Source of the DNA: Sycobia sp. Sy_11
Taxonomy: Eukaryota; Arthropoda; Insecta; Hymenoptera; Epichrysomallidae
Length of the DNA stretch: 64,000 nt
Direction of reading: 5' to 3'
Assembly: GCA_018907035.1 (NCBI GenBank)
Contig: JACCIC010000029.1
Coordinates: 1,815,001-1,879,000 of the forward strand
Below are positions 33,280-42,995 of the stretch, one piece after another. A program made the translations under genes and the position numbers. The notes beneath the pieces were generated by a model. It ran no database searches. It was not told the DNA's origin and worked only from the letters and a program-made list of their open reading frames with translations. The stretch's first letter is position 1, and each line of letters starts with the position of its first letter.

Positions 33280-34810
33280 TATCTATTCAGCCTGGAGGCT
33301 GAATTTAAGCTGCGTTCAGGTCCATATATACCGAATCCAGTACCAACATCTGTTCTGGATCCTTCTGTAAATCAGATATCACCTCCCAATTTGATGTTAT
33401 TGTTCCAATCCTCTCTGCTGGGTATCTTGATCTTGTATCGTCGCCCGAAACAAAGAGTCTTGTTAATACGATCCTGAGGGAATCCAAAAATTGGGCCACC
33501 CAGCATTTCCCTGCAAATGGTAGCGCGTCCAATTGCAGTACTATCCCACTGACCGCTACATATCATTCTATAAGCCGATCTGGCAGCCGTTCTCGTTATT
33601 TCTAAGAGCAGGCTGTCCAGGCCTAGCATCATCCTGACAGCAGCAGTACGGGTACTCCTTTTCAATCCAAATGCTGCTCTTAGCGAGACTGCCTATATGT
33701 GATCTAGGACCCTCGCAGAGGATTTATTCTCGATCGCTTTCCACCACACCAAGGCAGCATAAATCAGCCCCGGCATCAGTATTGTTTTATAGATCCATAA
33801 AACTTTCTGCGGTTCAAGCCCCCAGCCCGTGCCAATAGCTGGCCTACACTGCATCAGTATGTTAATGATCTTTTTACTCTGCATTCGCAGGTGTTGTCCC
33901 CTCGATAGTTTCTTATCTAGGTATACACTTAAATATTTAACTCCTTCCATATACGATATACCTTGCCCGCGGAAGTTGACACACGATTTTTCTTTTTTTA
34001 TTTTCCTTTTGTATTTTCTAGTAAAGGCTACAACCTCTGTCTTCCTTGGATTCGCCCATTTTATCTTCTCCGGAGTCACAATTTGAACAGCCGTTTTCCA
34101 ATCCGCACCCACTAACCGTTCCGTCATGGTGTGGTGTGTTTCATTTTTGCAGTTCCTGATGAAGTCAGGAAAGTTAGCCTTCAGAAGAAGTTCAAGCGTG
34201 CCCTCTTCTGTATTTACATAATTACGTGTTGCATCTCGTAAATTTTGCAGTCGATAGTTATTATATTTTGTTAGGATTTTAGCCGAATTGGCTACATTAG
34301 ACAGGTTCTCGGTAACTGAGCAGAAATTCCTCCATGCTTCTCTTTTAGCAATATTTAGTTCTCTTTTGAAATCGCCCATTTTTTTCTTATACATGGACCA
34401 TCCCTCAGAGTTTTTCTTATTCTTTGCCCTGTTGAAGGCCTTACGTGCACTTTTTCTCAGCGCCTCTAGTTTCCCATTCCACCAGTATGCGCTGTTAGGT
34501 TTTCTAGAAGGCTTCAATGGACAGTTGTTTTCGTAGGCTCTGGTAATTGCTGTCTGAACGTGACATAATGTCCAGTTTAGCTGAAACTCAGTGCCATATT
34601 CTCATTTAAGATGAGCAATGCTTTCACGAAGTTCATCCTTAAATAGTTATCAACCTGTATCTATTCGCTTTCTCCTCGGTTCCATTCTTGTGTTAAGACA
34701 TTCCAAATGGTCCTATGATCCGGCATCGATGGTTCTTTTTCCACTTTCCATCCATGTATAATACTCCTCGCTTTAACAGATGCTACAGTGAGGTCGAGGA
34801 CCTCACTGTT
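33280..34810 (-). mobile_element. Jockey/I-like LINE ORF2 fragment, RT core deleted
   Basis: Minus-strand order: endonuclease C-terminus at 34690-34800 (LDLTVASVKARSIIHGW, then PDHRTIW with the S-D-H-R motif), the endonuclease-RT linker and the RT thumb (33693-34517), and an RNase H start (33290-33400, FTEGSRTDVGTGFGIYG). The central RT, including fingers, palm and YADD, is missing. The element ends near 33280 and abuts a mariner-type relic at 34847. Confidence 0.85.
33372..34517 (-). pseudogene. LINE ORF2: linker fused to RT thumb
   Basis: The 274-codon frame 33693-34517 starts with the R-K-P-N-S-A-Y-W-W-N linker typical of Jockey-type ORF2 (AYWWNGKLEALRKSARKAF). It runs to ETHHTMTERLVGADWKTAVQ and then passes directly into the thumb, WANPRKTEVVAFTRKYK, YMEGVKYLSVYLDKKL and TGWGLEPQKVLWIYKTILMP. 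About 200 residues of RT palm are therefore absent without loss of frame. A second frame (33372-33665) continues with TAAVRMMLGLDSLLLEITRT and the approach to RNase H. This cannot polymerise DNA. In-frame deletions of this type are unusual enough to note. Confidence 0.85.
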
Positions 34811-34846
34811 ATTTTTTTCCAAAAAAAATTAGTGTATTTGGCACTA

Positions 34847-35071
34847 TTAGGATTTCACTCCTTTCAGGCACAAAATGTCTTTCAAAATGGAATTGACCGA
34901 CCCATTTGATTTTCGAGCAATATCAGCAAGCGCTCTAGTAGTCAATCGACGATTTTGCAGAACTAATTCTTTGATTTTCTCGACGTGTAGCCCATCACTA
35001 GATGTTCTTGGCCGTCTTTGATGAAGTTCGTCTTCAACGCGTTCTTGAACTTCGTTGAACAATTTGTGCAA
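34847..35071 (-). pseudogene. Transposase DNA-binding (HTH) remnant
   Basis: A 74-codon minus-strand frame reads RRPRTSSDGLHVEKIKELVL, then NRRLTTRALADIARKSNGSV. This is the second helix-turn-helix of a mariner-type transposase (G-R-P-x-T-S-x-x-E-x-V-x-x-I-K-x-L-V-x-x-N-R-R-L-T-x-R-x-L-A). No catalytic domain follows. It is bounded by the LINE and a PLE terminus. Confidence 0.75.
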
Positions 35072-35084
35072 ATTAAAAGCAATT

Positions 35085-35410
35085 TAGTTTGAGGATGAAC
35101 CGTAGCGGTTCGAAACGTCGGACAGGAAGGTGATCCGAAATTTAAGGTGGTGGGGGCAGTCAAGTTGTCCTCTACTAACGTAGAATAAGTACTTTTATTA
35201 TTTTTTTATTTTTATTTTACTTTTTATTGTATTTTTATTTTTATTTTATTATTAATTTTATTTTATTTTTGTTTTTAATTATTGATATAATTTATTGTAG
35301 TAATAAGTTTTATTTGAGATTCTACGGGGGTGATCATAAACAAGGACAGTCTGACTGTGGTTATTTTAACTAATATATGATATTATAAAGACTGTAAGAC
35401 CGATAAAAAT
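35085..35410 (+). mobile_element. PLE terminal region (plus strand)
   Basis: Contains the hammerhead-like motif (35088-35123), AAGGTGGTGGGGGCAGTCA, T-rich (ATTTTT)n tracts (35195-35280), the conserved TTCTACGGGGGTGATCATAA block and AAACAAGGACAGTCTGACTG, ending with the GACCGATAAAAAT signal near 35400. The coding part is missing. It is family A, as at 20984 and 42840. Confidence 0.8.
35088..35123 (+). ncRNA. Hammerhead-ribozyme-like motif
   Basis: GAGGATGA, stem II AACCG-TAG-CGGTT, CGAAAC, GTC, GGAC. The 5' stem I strand and the CTGATGA box are altered (TTTGAGGATGA), so it is probably inactive. Confidence 0.45.
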
Positions 35411-35419
35411 TTTTATGAA

Positions 35420-35830
35420 TTTAATCAAAAACATTTGCTCTTGACATTGAGTTCTCATGAAAGGCCTTCTGCATAAGATAATCATTAAAAACTAGCACAC
35501 TACCTTGATTGGAGATGTGCAGCCTAACTTTTATCAAAATGAATCAAAATTATCAGTGAAGCATTAAAATTAACATTTGATAAAATTTGATTATGGTCAG
35601 ATCTACTATAGTATTGCACTCGATTAAAAGGTCTCCATTAAATTTAAAAACTTTTGTTGCAAATCTCGTGGCTGCATTTTATAATTTAACAGAATGTAAG
35701 GATTGGCATTATATAACGATAACTGAAAATACACCAAAATATATTACATGGTGTAAATACCTAAAAAATTTTTAAAAAATACACACTAATGTAGTTAATA
35801 AAAGCTAAATTTTGTTAGAAAAATTTACAA
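35420..35830. other. Short unassigned stretch
   Basis: A 62-codon frame at 35587-35775 includes HSIKRSPLNLKTFVANLVAA and is followed by a donor-like GAAT|GTAAGG (35693), but the acceptor lacks a pyrimidine tract and its phase does not fit the exon at 32147. Left unassigned. Confidence 0.3.
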
Positions 35831-35839
35831 TCGTCAACA

Positions 35840-36530
35840 CTCATATTATCAGTCAACGCTTAAAGGTATCTCAGAGATAGATATGTCACAGATTCAGTGG
35901 TCGTTGATCTTTTGAAAGAGAATCACGTTAAACGCACTGAAGAACATGTGACAAAGCGACTCGCAGGGGCACATGAGAATATTGATAAAGATTTTGAAAA
36001 TGTCATTTTTAGTAATGAATGTTCTATATGGACACGTTGTGTCCTCACGCGAGTCTGGCCAACTTCTACCAGTAGGCTTGATCAGCCGACCATTAAACAA
36101 GGATAAAGTTACATCTCTGGGGCTGTTTCTCAAAGCAGGGATTCGGCACGTTGCATCTATTTATTGACAACATAAAGACCGAGAAAATGATAAAATTCTA
36201 TAAAAAAGCTTTAGTGCCATTTGCCAAACAATGGTTAATTAGGAAAAATGAAGATTGGATTCTACAGGAGGACAACGATCCTAAACATCGTATCAAGCTC
36301 TGTATTGAGTGGAAGACTCAATCTGGCATTGCTACATTCGATTGGCCGTCGCAGTCGCCCGAAACAAACCTAATTGAAAATGTATGGGTATATATTAAAC
36401 AGCAGCTTCGTGGAACACTTTTTATAAGACATCTCCGAGTAAGATCGTCATAGATTCTTGGATGTCATCAATGGAGTCAAAATGTTAACTTTTGACGACT
36501 TTTTACAAATGGGGGAATAGGAAAAATTCG
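35840..36530 (+). pseudogene. Tc1-type (DD34E) transposase remnant
   Basis: 35897-36106 contains VTKRLAGAHENIDKDFENVIFSNECSIW, where the first catalytic Asp of the F-S-D-E motif is Asn. 36151-36453 carries LQEDNDPKHRIK (second Asp present) and DWPSQSPETNLIENVW, the D-W-P-x-x-S-P-D-L-N-P-I-E-N motif with the catalytic Glu present but the P-D altered to P-E. The order and spacing identify a Tc1 rather than a mariner transposase. The N-terminal HTH and terminal repeats are lost, and a frameshift lies near 36110. Confidence 0.85.
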
Positions 36531-37100
36531 GAGGGTGACATCCGGTGAATAGGTTGGTTGTAGTAACGTTGTGATGTCTTCAGACGCCAAAAACTGAGAG
36601 ACTGAATGCACCATGACAGAGAGCATGTCGTGATGCAGAACTCAAGTCTTTGCAATCTCTGGACGCACTCTGAGCACCCTTTTTCGTAATTTTTCGAGCA
36701 CAATTAATAAAATACTTGAATTATTGTTTGTTCAGCTGGTATAAACTCTTTGTGAACTACTCCTTTGCTGTCGAAAAAACAAATGGACATGATTTTCACT
36801 TTGGAATTGCTCATTCTCGCCCTCTTTGGCCTTGGTGCTCCAGGGAACAGCACTTGCTCATTTTCGGCGCCTCGTCTTTGACAGCTTCTTTTAAATGCTC
36901 AAGGCATCACTACCATACGCTTTAAGCACTTTTTCATAAGTTTCTGTTGCGATTTCGCCGAGTTCAGACGATGGATCTCTCCATTTATAGAAGTCGCTAA
37001 GATTATGATAGGATACTGCATTGCATATGGATCCTTTCTCACATTTTGAAATCTCTAGATGAAGCTGATCGTCATACACATCGATTCCTCCAGTAAAGAT
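36500..37100 (-). pseudogene. mariner-type transposase with internal deletion
   Basis: The minus strand from 37000 reads the N-terminal HTH (IATETYEKVLKAYGSDALSI) and then, within a few codons near 36890, catalytic-domain sequence (KAKRARTSNSKVKIM-type, FDSKGVVHKEFIPAEQT). 36503-36703 continues in shifted frame to the H-H-D-N and P-Y-S-P-D-x-x-P-x-x-F-F-L-F-P region (SPSEFFLFPHL). The HTH2 and first catalytic block are missing, so two ends were joined by deletion. The P-x-D-F-x-L-F-P type differs from the mauritiana copies. Confidence 0.65.
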
Positions 37101-37740
37101 CACGAGTCTATTTCACATGCAGTAGCATGAGCCAGCGCGAAGATGGTACGTTCAAGCTGCTGACTATAACAAGGGATTAAAATAGTCCATTGCTGTGTCG
37201 TTCAGAAGTATGAGCCACTGTCTGATAATATTTCTCACCATTTCATTCACCCTATCTAATTCCCAGAAGTTGGTATTATTCAGAGCTATCTCAAAATAGA
37301 GATTTGCTATAGGGGGTAACCAGTGTTTGAGTGAAGGTTTTGTCAGGAAATGCTAATGTTCGGCTAATTTTCTGGCTACAGGAGAATGTCTTTTGCCCTT
37401 CTCAAAGAATTGAAGTTCAAGTTATCACTATCTATCTTAGCGGTTCATGTCTTGCATAGCTTGACTGTCGATCTCGAACGTCTCTCTTACCTTCAAAACC
37501 ATTATTCCTTCATGAATATCTTGCAGCTCTACAGATGGGTGGATGTGATTTGGAGATCGAAGTCAAGCTGAATGGGTAAAAAGAACAAGGTCATTTACAA
37601 GGACTATAATGCGATTAGAGTGTTTTTGAATCTCAGACTGGATTCTTGAGAAAATAATCGGATTAGCTGGCTCGTGATAATGTTGAACAGGACCGGGTAG
37701 AGCGGATGTTCCTGCGTAAATCGTCTCATAAGGCTCAGAG
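37080..37740 (-). pseudogene. LINE reverse transcriptase remnant
   Basis: The minus strand from 37735 reads across stops as RRFTQEHPLYPVLFNIITSQLI, resembling the G-I-R-Q-G-C-P-L-S-P-x-L-F-N-x-x-x-x-x-L-I motif of LINE RT. After it come a decayed F/Y-A-D-D zone and further RT-like residues (VKLCKT, TAKIDSDNL). Too decayed to place in a clade. Confidence 0.45.
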
Positions 37741-38037
37741 GTGCAGAGGTCAAATAAATATTACGTCAATTTTTAACCATTATATTACTTCTAATTATGC
37801 TTAAAAAAGCTATTCCATTATGTTTTCATTCAAAAACAGGTTTATGTAAAAAACTTTTATTATACTACAGTTATTAAGTAGTGAATTTTTTTACTCCGTT
37901 ATTTACATTACATTACGTTACATTATCATTCTAGTTATTTAATTTTGTCCATCCAGTAAATACTCACTAGATTTGTGTAATTTCCGATAGTAAATAACTA
38001 AATCAAGTGGACCGATAGCGCCTTCGAGGCGAGTTTG

Positions 38038-38039
<2 letters not shown>

Positions 38040-38092
<53 letters not shown>
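38040..38092. repeat. (TA)n microsatellite
   Basis: TA tract of about 52 bases. Confidence 0.95.
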
Positions 38093-38093
<1 letters not shown>

Positions 38094-38508
38094 CGATTTT
38101 CCTAATCCGGCCTGGTCATAGCCGGATAGTACACCGCTACAAGGCTCTAGATTACCGATGGGACCAATTTCTTAATTTAATACCCACGCGCCAGACGCTA
38201 ACGAGTAGAGGTCTAAACCATTTTTCCTCGTGAGTCCCGTCCAGCACTTTCTCAAATGGCCTCGGCTAGCTATAATGGTATGAGGACGGTTCGAGGATGT
38301 AACCATAGAATTTGTCGTCTATTTCAAGTTAACTAAGTTTATTACTATCTAGTCAGTAGCTTTTACATCCGGGAGCCTATACGTCCGGTAGCCTATACAT
38401 CAGGAAGCCCACTAATACTACCTATTTTCGTGCCTCGCCGTCGGGCTCGAGTCCCTCGCACCGCTCTCACCTCCCAAACCTACGCCCTTATATCCTACTT
38501 AAGGTTAA
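38093..38508. other. Unidentified GC-balanced repeat, left part
   Basis: Distinct base composition and no coding frame. It holds a 16-bp short tandem repeat at 38365-38410. It continues after the mariner-like element at 39393, so the element inserted into it. The family is unknown. An LTR is possible. Confidence 0.4.
38365..38410. repeat. 16-bp tandem triplet
   Basis: ACATCCGGGAGCCTAT, ACGTCCGGTAGCCTAT and ACATCAGGAAGCCC follow one another. Confidence 0.85.
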
Positions 38509-38510
38509 TA

Positions 38511-39390
38511 CCATATGATCACATTTGACCCGAACTGATGCATTTAAACTCCGCGCGTACACTGAATCGTTAAAAAATTTTTTTTACTATATTGAAATTT
38601 GAACGCCATATCTCCATTAATGTGTGTTTATCAGATGTTTGTTTACGACGCAAAAAGTTTGTCTGGCAATATTGACTATGGATTCATGTTGCGTTTCTCG
38701 AAGCAGATTTTTAAGTTTTGGAAAGAGGAAAAAGTCACAGGGAGCCAAATGACGTTCATTTCGTGTTTGGCAAAAAAATCAGACACAGTCATGTTGAAAT
38801 GTACCGGCGCATTCTCGCGGTGAAAAAACCATGAATTGTCTGTCCACCAATTCGGTCTTATACGACGAATTACTTCACGTAGACGCCTCAAAAGGGACAA
38901 GTAATACTCCTTATTGACCGTTTGTCCTCCTGAAACGAATTCATAGTGAACCACCCCACGTTAATCGAAAAAAACGATGAGCATCACTTTGATTTTCGGT
39001 GAATAGGCGACTTACATGAGGCAAGATTTCGACGACTCCACGACCTTCATTAAATGTTTTGTGCCTCTCAAGTACTTGCGTTCGCCATCAACTAGAACTC
39101 CACAAAATACTTCTGTAACATTTTTAATGATTCCATAGTCGTAATTCCATTGCAAACACAAAATTTCAAACAAACTCGTTGATCAACTTTCATCCCCATA
39201 ATCAACATCGCCAGACAAGCTTTTTGCATCGTAAACAAACAGCTAATAAACACGCACTAATGAATATATGGCGCTCAAATTTTACACAGACATTAAGAAA
39301 GGTTACATCAATATAGTAAAAAAAAATTTACCGATTCAGTTTACGCGCGGAGTTTAAATGCACCAGTCCGAGTTAAATTTGATCAGATGG
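38511..39390 (-). mobile_element. mariner-like element with ~85-bp inverted repeats
   Basis: The left end begins CCATATGATCACATTTGACC at 38511, and the right end, read on the complement from 39390, begins CCATCTGATCAAATTTAACT. The two ends stay alignable for about 85 bp, including a perfect core TGCATTTAAACTCCGCGCGTA-type stretch. TA flanks both ends (38509-38510, 39391-39392). At 880 bp it is shorter than a full mariner. A decayed minus-strand transposase lies inside. The TIRs are unusually long for the superfamily. Confidence 0.88.
38676..39230 (-). pseudogene. Transposase remnant of the long-TIR element
   Basis: 38676-38954 reads VHYEFVSGGQTVNKEYYLSL, RPNWWTDNSWFFHRENAPVH and SDFFAKHEMNVIWLP. 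The catalytic H-H-D-N-A-P-A-H is H-R-E-N-A-P-V-H, so Asp has become Glu. The following P-Y-S-P-D-L-x-P-x-D-F-F-L-F block has become unrecognisable (TFSSFQNLKICF). Earlier parts (39030-39230) are frameshifted. It resembles the transposase type of the 36500-37100 relic. Confidence 0.8.
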
Positions 39391-39392
39391 TA

Positions 39393-40560
39393 AAAAGAGT
39401 TAAAGACTGGAGTCTCCGCTGGTGGTATCTATAAAATCCGCTCACGATCACTGAAATGCGTCCGAGACCGCCGATCGACCGGATCACATCAGCCCCTAGC
39501 GCTAGGAAACTTCCCTGGCAGCGCCCCAGTCCAGCGCCGCGTAATTCGCCCGTCGCACTTCCTGAAGTCGTCCAAACCTGGTAACGCCCGATTCCGTGCC
39601 CCCTTCCAAACTTAGTCGCTATTGTAACCTTAAATCTAAGATCTTGACCCGGTGTCCCGTAAGCGCGAAACACCACGAATCTTCCGCAAATCTTTCGTTC
39701 CGCATCTACCACAAAATGGCGGATACACTGCGCCACTCGCTCCTGTCGCCCTCTGCGGAATTCCGTTCAGGAGGACTCTCTGTCAGCAGAACAGGGCGAG
39801 AGTGTCACGAACGACTCGAACTCTCCGGGACGGATGCAACTGCCTCGCGTAAGGTCCGTCGGAAGAAGCACGTGTAAACCCGATATCGTCATCTATACTA
39901 TAACTTACGTGATCCAATCGTAAAACATAATCCGCGCCGATCTCGCGACTGATCCGATCGACGAGCCTAATCAATAAACTTCGTGTACTTCATAGCCTTA
40001 CACACCCCGCACGTCACCTACTAACGCCTAAGTTAATAAAACGGCAGTTGCCGTATTCATCCTTTCTCTATACGAAGTTCGGTCCACGGCAGGGGAGGTC
40101 CTCTTTTGAAACGTCTATTCTGGTAGGCAGTCAAGCGCAAAAAGGAACAAGCTCGCCTACTCTCCTGAATCTAACGCGTTTTCGGTGGCTCGTGACCCCC
40201 ACTAAACCGATCCTATCCTACCTAAAGGTATCGCGGCCGCAGCGGTGGCGAGCTGTCCGTTTGTGGCGTACGTGATGGCCGTGTCTCTGTATGACCTCTT
40301 CATCTTCCAGCTCAGCGCCTCTTATTTATGCCATAGCTGAAGTTCTTTTCTATGCTATCCTCTCCTTCTTCGCAAGCCGAGCACCGGCGGTCTTGCCTAT
40401 TGCATGTTTACACTTAGCATGTCGGGCCGATACTTTTTACAGAAATTCGTCGACTTCTGCGCTAGGCTTCTCAATTCCTTCGGAATAATATTTGATCATT
40501 TATTATATGATATTATCAATTTTATTTTAACGGTCGGGACTCGAAATCTTGACGCTCCGG
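39393..40560. other. Unidentified GC-balanced repeat, right part
   Basis: Continuation of 38093-38508. Frames of 93-117 codons exist on both strands (39383-39736 minus, 39596-39877 plus) without motif or relatives known to me. AATAAA occurs near 40033. Best read as noncoding repeat or LTR sequence. Confidence 0.35.
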
Positions 40561-40605
40561 TGGCTTATTTCACGCTATACTAGTAACATTTATGTTTTGC
40601 CACGT

Positions 40606-40611
<6 letters not shown>

Positions 40612-40656
<45 letters not shown>
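40612..40656. repeat. (TA)n microsatellite
   Basis: TA tract of about 45 bases. Confidence 0.95.
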
Positions 40657-40657
<1 letters not shown>

Positions 40658-40737
40658 GTTACTCTATGTATATACTATATGCAGCTTTATGTATTATTAT
40701 AAAAGTATAATGTAAGTAATATACTCGGTTACTACAG

Positions 40738-41024
40738 ATGTCCAAACGTTTGGGGACGACTTCTACGAAGAGTTTCGTGTTCGAACGGTAGAATACGATG
40801 TCCAGGTGTGTCGCAACGATTTCTACGGGGAGTTTCGTGTTCGGACGGTAGAACATGATGTCCAGATGTCTGCCGACGGCTTCCCCGGATAGTTTCCTGT
40901 TTGGACGATAGAATACGTTGTCCAGGTGTGTCGGGAAGACTTCCACGGGGAGTTTCTTATTCGGACGGTAGAATACGATGTTCAGATGCCTATGTACGAT
41001 TTTCACGGGGAGTTTCGTGTATTA
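40738..41024. repeat. 60-bp minisatellite, open in frame on both strands
   Basis: Five units of exactly 60 bp start at 40738, 40798, 40858, 40918 and 40978 (last one partial). Sixty is a multiple of three, so translations repeat every 20 residues: minus strand HLDIVFYRPNTKLPVEVV-type units (an open frame of 115 codons, 40659-41006), plus strand FYGEFRVRTVEYDVQ-type units with one stop in unit 3. Most differences fall in a 15-base window after GATGTCCAG, while the flanks are conserved. Coding status is unknown. Confidence 0.9.
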
Positions 41025-41319
41025 ATTAAAAATCAGATCTTATATGTCTAAACATGTTTGATATTAAAAAAATTTATAGTATAGTAAAATATTCCTCAAG
41101 AATATATAAAAATGTTTTTAATCTCATTAGGATTGCACTTTTTTGTAAAAATGACATATATGCTTCTAGTAATAGTACATCTAGGATTTTTTCCTTAATC
41201 AAATACGAAAAAATATCTTATTTACGACAGAAAACAAATGACATTTCAGAATATAAATGCACTAGATATAACTCTCAAAAATATGTGAAATCTGTTTAAA
41301 ATGAATTTCTTCGATAGTA

Positions 41320-42115
41320 TTAAATAAGTCAAGTATGGTGTATTCGAATTCCTTATCATTTGAAACTTCTCTTGAATGTAATACATTTATCAATATAATC
41401 AATGGACTATATTTATTTATATAAATGAAATGTTTTCCTAATTAGATCCCTCGGTCAATTACACATAAACATGCGATACTTAAAAAATAACTTATAGTTC
41501 TATTATTTGTAAATATTTCTAATTTAAACAAAAGAAAGTATTGAAATCAATTTTTACATAGTCAAGTATATGTAAATATATATGAGTACCAATTCGTCTA
41601 GGTTTCAGAATTCAGGTTAGCTTAATAATTTATGTTAAAAATCTATTTTATTAATTAAATAACAGAAAGAAGTAAATATATATATAGATTTCCTAAGAAT
41701 AAAATGATATTTCAGGATTATATTAAATTATTTTAATTTAAACAAAAGAAAGTATTGAAATCAATTTTTACATAGTCAAGTATATGTAAATATGTATGAG
41801 TACCAATTCGTGTAAGTCTCTAAATGATTACTTATTATTATTTAGAATTAAAAATTGTATTCATGTCGACTGTTCTGCATGAAGTTAATAAATATTTTTA
41901 TCGGTCTTACCATCTTTATAATATAATATATTAGCTAAAATAATGACAGTCAGACTGACCTTGTTTAATTTCACTCGCGTAAAATCTGAAATAAAACTTA
42001 TTAGTACAATAAATTATATTAAAAATTAAACATAAAAACAAAATTAAATTAATAATAAAATAAAAATAAAAGAATAAATAAAATAAAATAAAAATAATAA
42101 AAATAATATTCCATG
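41320..42115. repeat. Left arm of large inverted repeat
   Basis: The complement of this arm matches 45010-45790 throughout. Its inner part (41856-42115) is an inverted PLE 3' end (complement of the AAACAAGGTCAGTCTGACTG block, then the GTCGACATG-type terminus). Its outer part (41320-41855) is not PLE. A 77-bp direct repeat with one mismatch occurs at 41521-41597 and 41735-41811. Confidence 0.85.
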
Positions 42116-42720
42116 TAAGTTGAATATCATTTTGTATAAATATTATGGAGTTCAAGATAAGAGGAGAAGGTTAAATAAAGTAAAACCAAATCAGTTCGCG
42201 GAAATTACTTAACTTGCTTCGGCGTAAAAAACTCTGCGAGTTTAGAGGAAAAGCCGTAGCAAGCTGAAACTTTATTAAATGAAAAATTAAACAGAAATAA
42301 TAATAAACTACGCGCGCTAAATAAACTAATTAAATTTATATAAATTAACTGTAATAAATAGTATCAAATAGCAACGCGATTAACCTTAACGCCTACAGTA
42401 CTAACAAGCTATAAATTTTTATACATAAATAATCGCACTGCTTAAGCACACACTACAGATAATCTCACCATACATTTACTGCAGATATAGCGCCGTTGTG
42501 TGTTGCGCACCATGTAGTGTCCTGGTATTCAGGACAGGAGCAAATCTAATCAAAGCGTCGCACGTGCCGTAGTGCCCCGACATTTCGGGGACGGGTACAG
42601 CCTTTGCATTGCTTACGTAATTGGGCAATCGTCAGCCGCTCGCAATGGAGCCTTCTCGACGTGCCGTACTTACATTCCTCAAAGCTTTATATAGATACTT
42701 AGAAAATGTTAATTAAGAGA
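42116..42720. other. Unique spacer of the palindrome
   Basis: GC-rich patches at 42490-42680, with a small hairpin CCCCGA-CAT-TTCGGGG near 42577-42593. No gene. It may be PLE 5' leader or a separate insertion. Confidence 0.4.
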
Positions 42721-42995
42721 ATTCTTTCTAGTATAAAATAGACTCTTTAATAAAATAAAATACGAGAAAAGAAATAAACTGAAAGTAAATTCGAACATTT
42801 AAAAAATATAAAACACTCTCAAACAAATAATACTTATAATATTAATAAAAATTGGTTTAAAAATTTAACAAATATTACCATTCCAAAAGAAGTTGTAAAT
42901 ATCCTTTCAAAAGGTGCAAAATTTGAAATATCTTATTCAAATAACAAATTCCCTATTAAAGAAATCATAGCTGACGTAGAAAATAGTATTGTTAG

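Noticed and set aside
35587..35775. Possible second exon after 32147-32249
   Set aside because: The acceptor lacks a pyrimidine tract and the intron phase does not match.
39383..39736. 117-codon minus-strand frame
   Set aside because: No motif, an overlapping plus-strand frame of similar length, and it starts at the border of a transposon.
40738..41024. CRISPR-like regular repeats
   Set aside because: Units are contiguous 60-bp tandem repeats without spacers, in a eukaryotic context.
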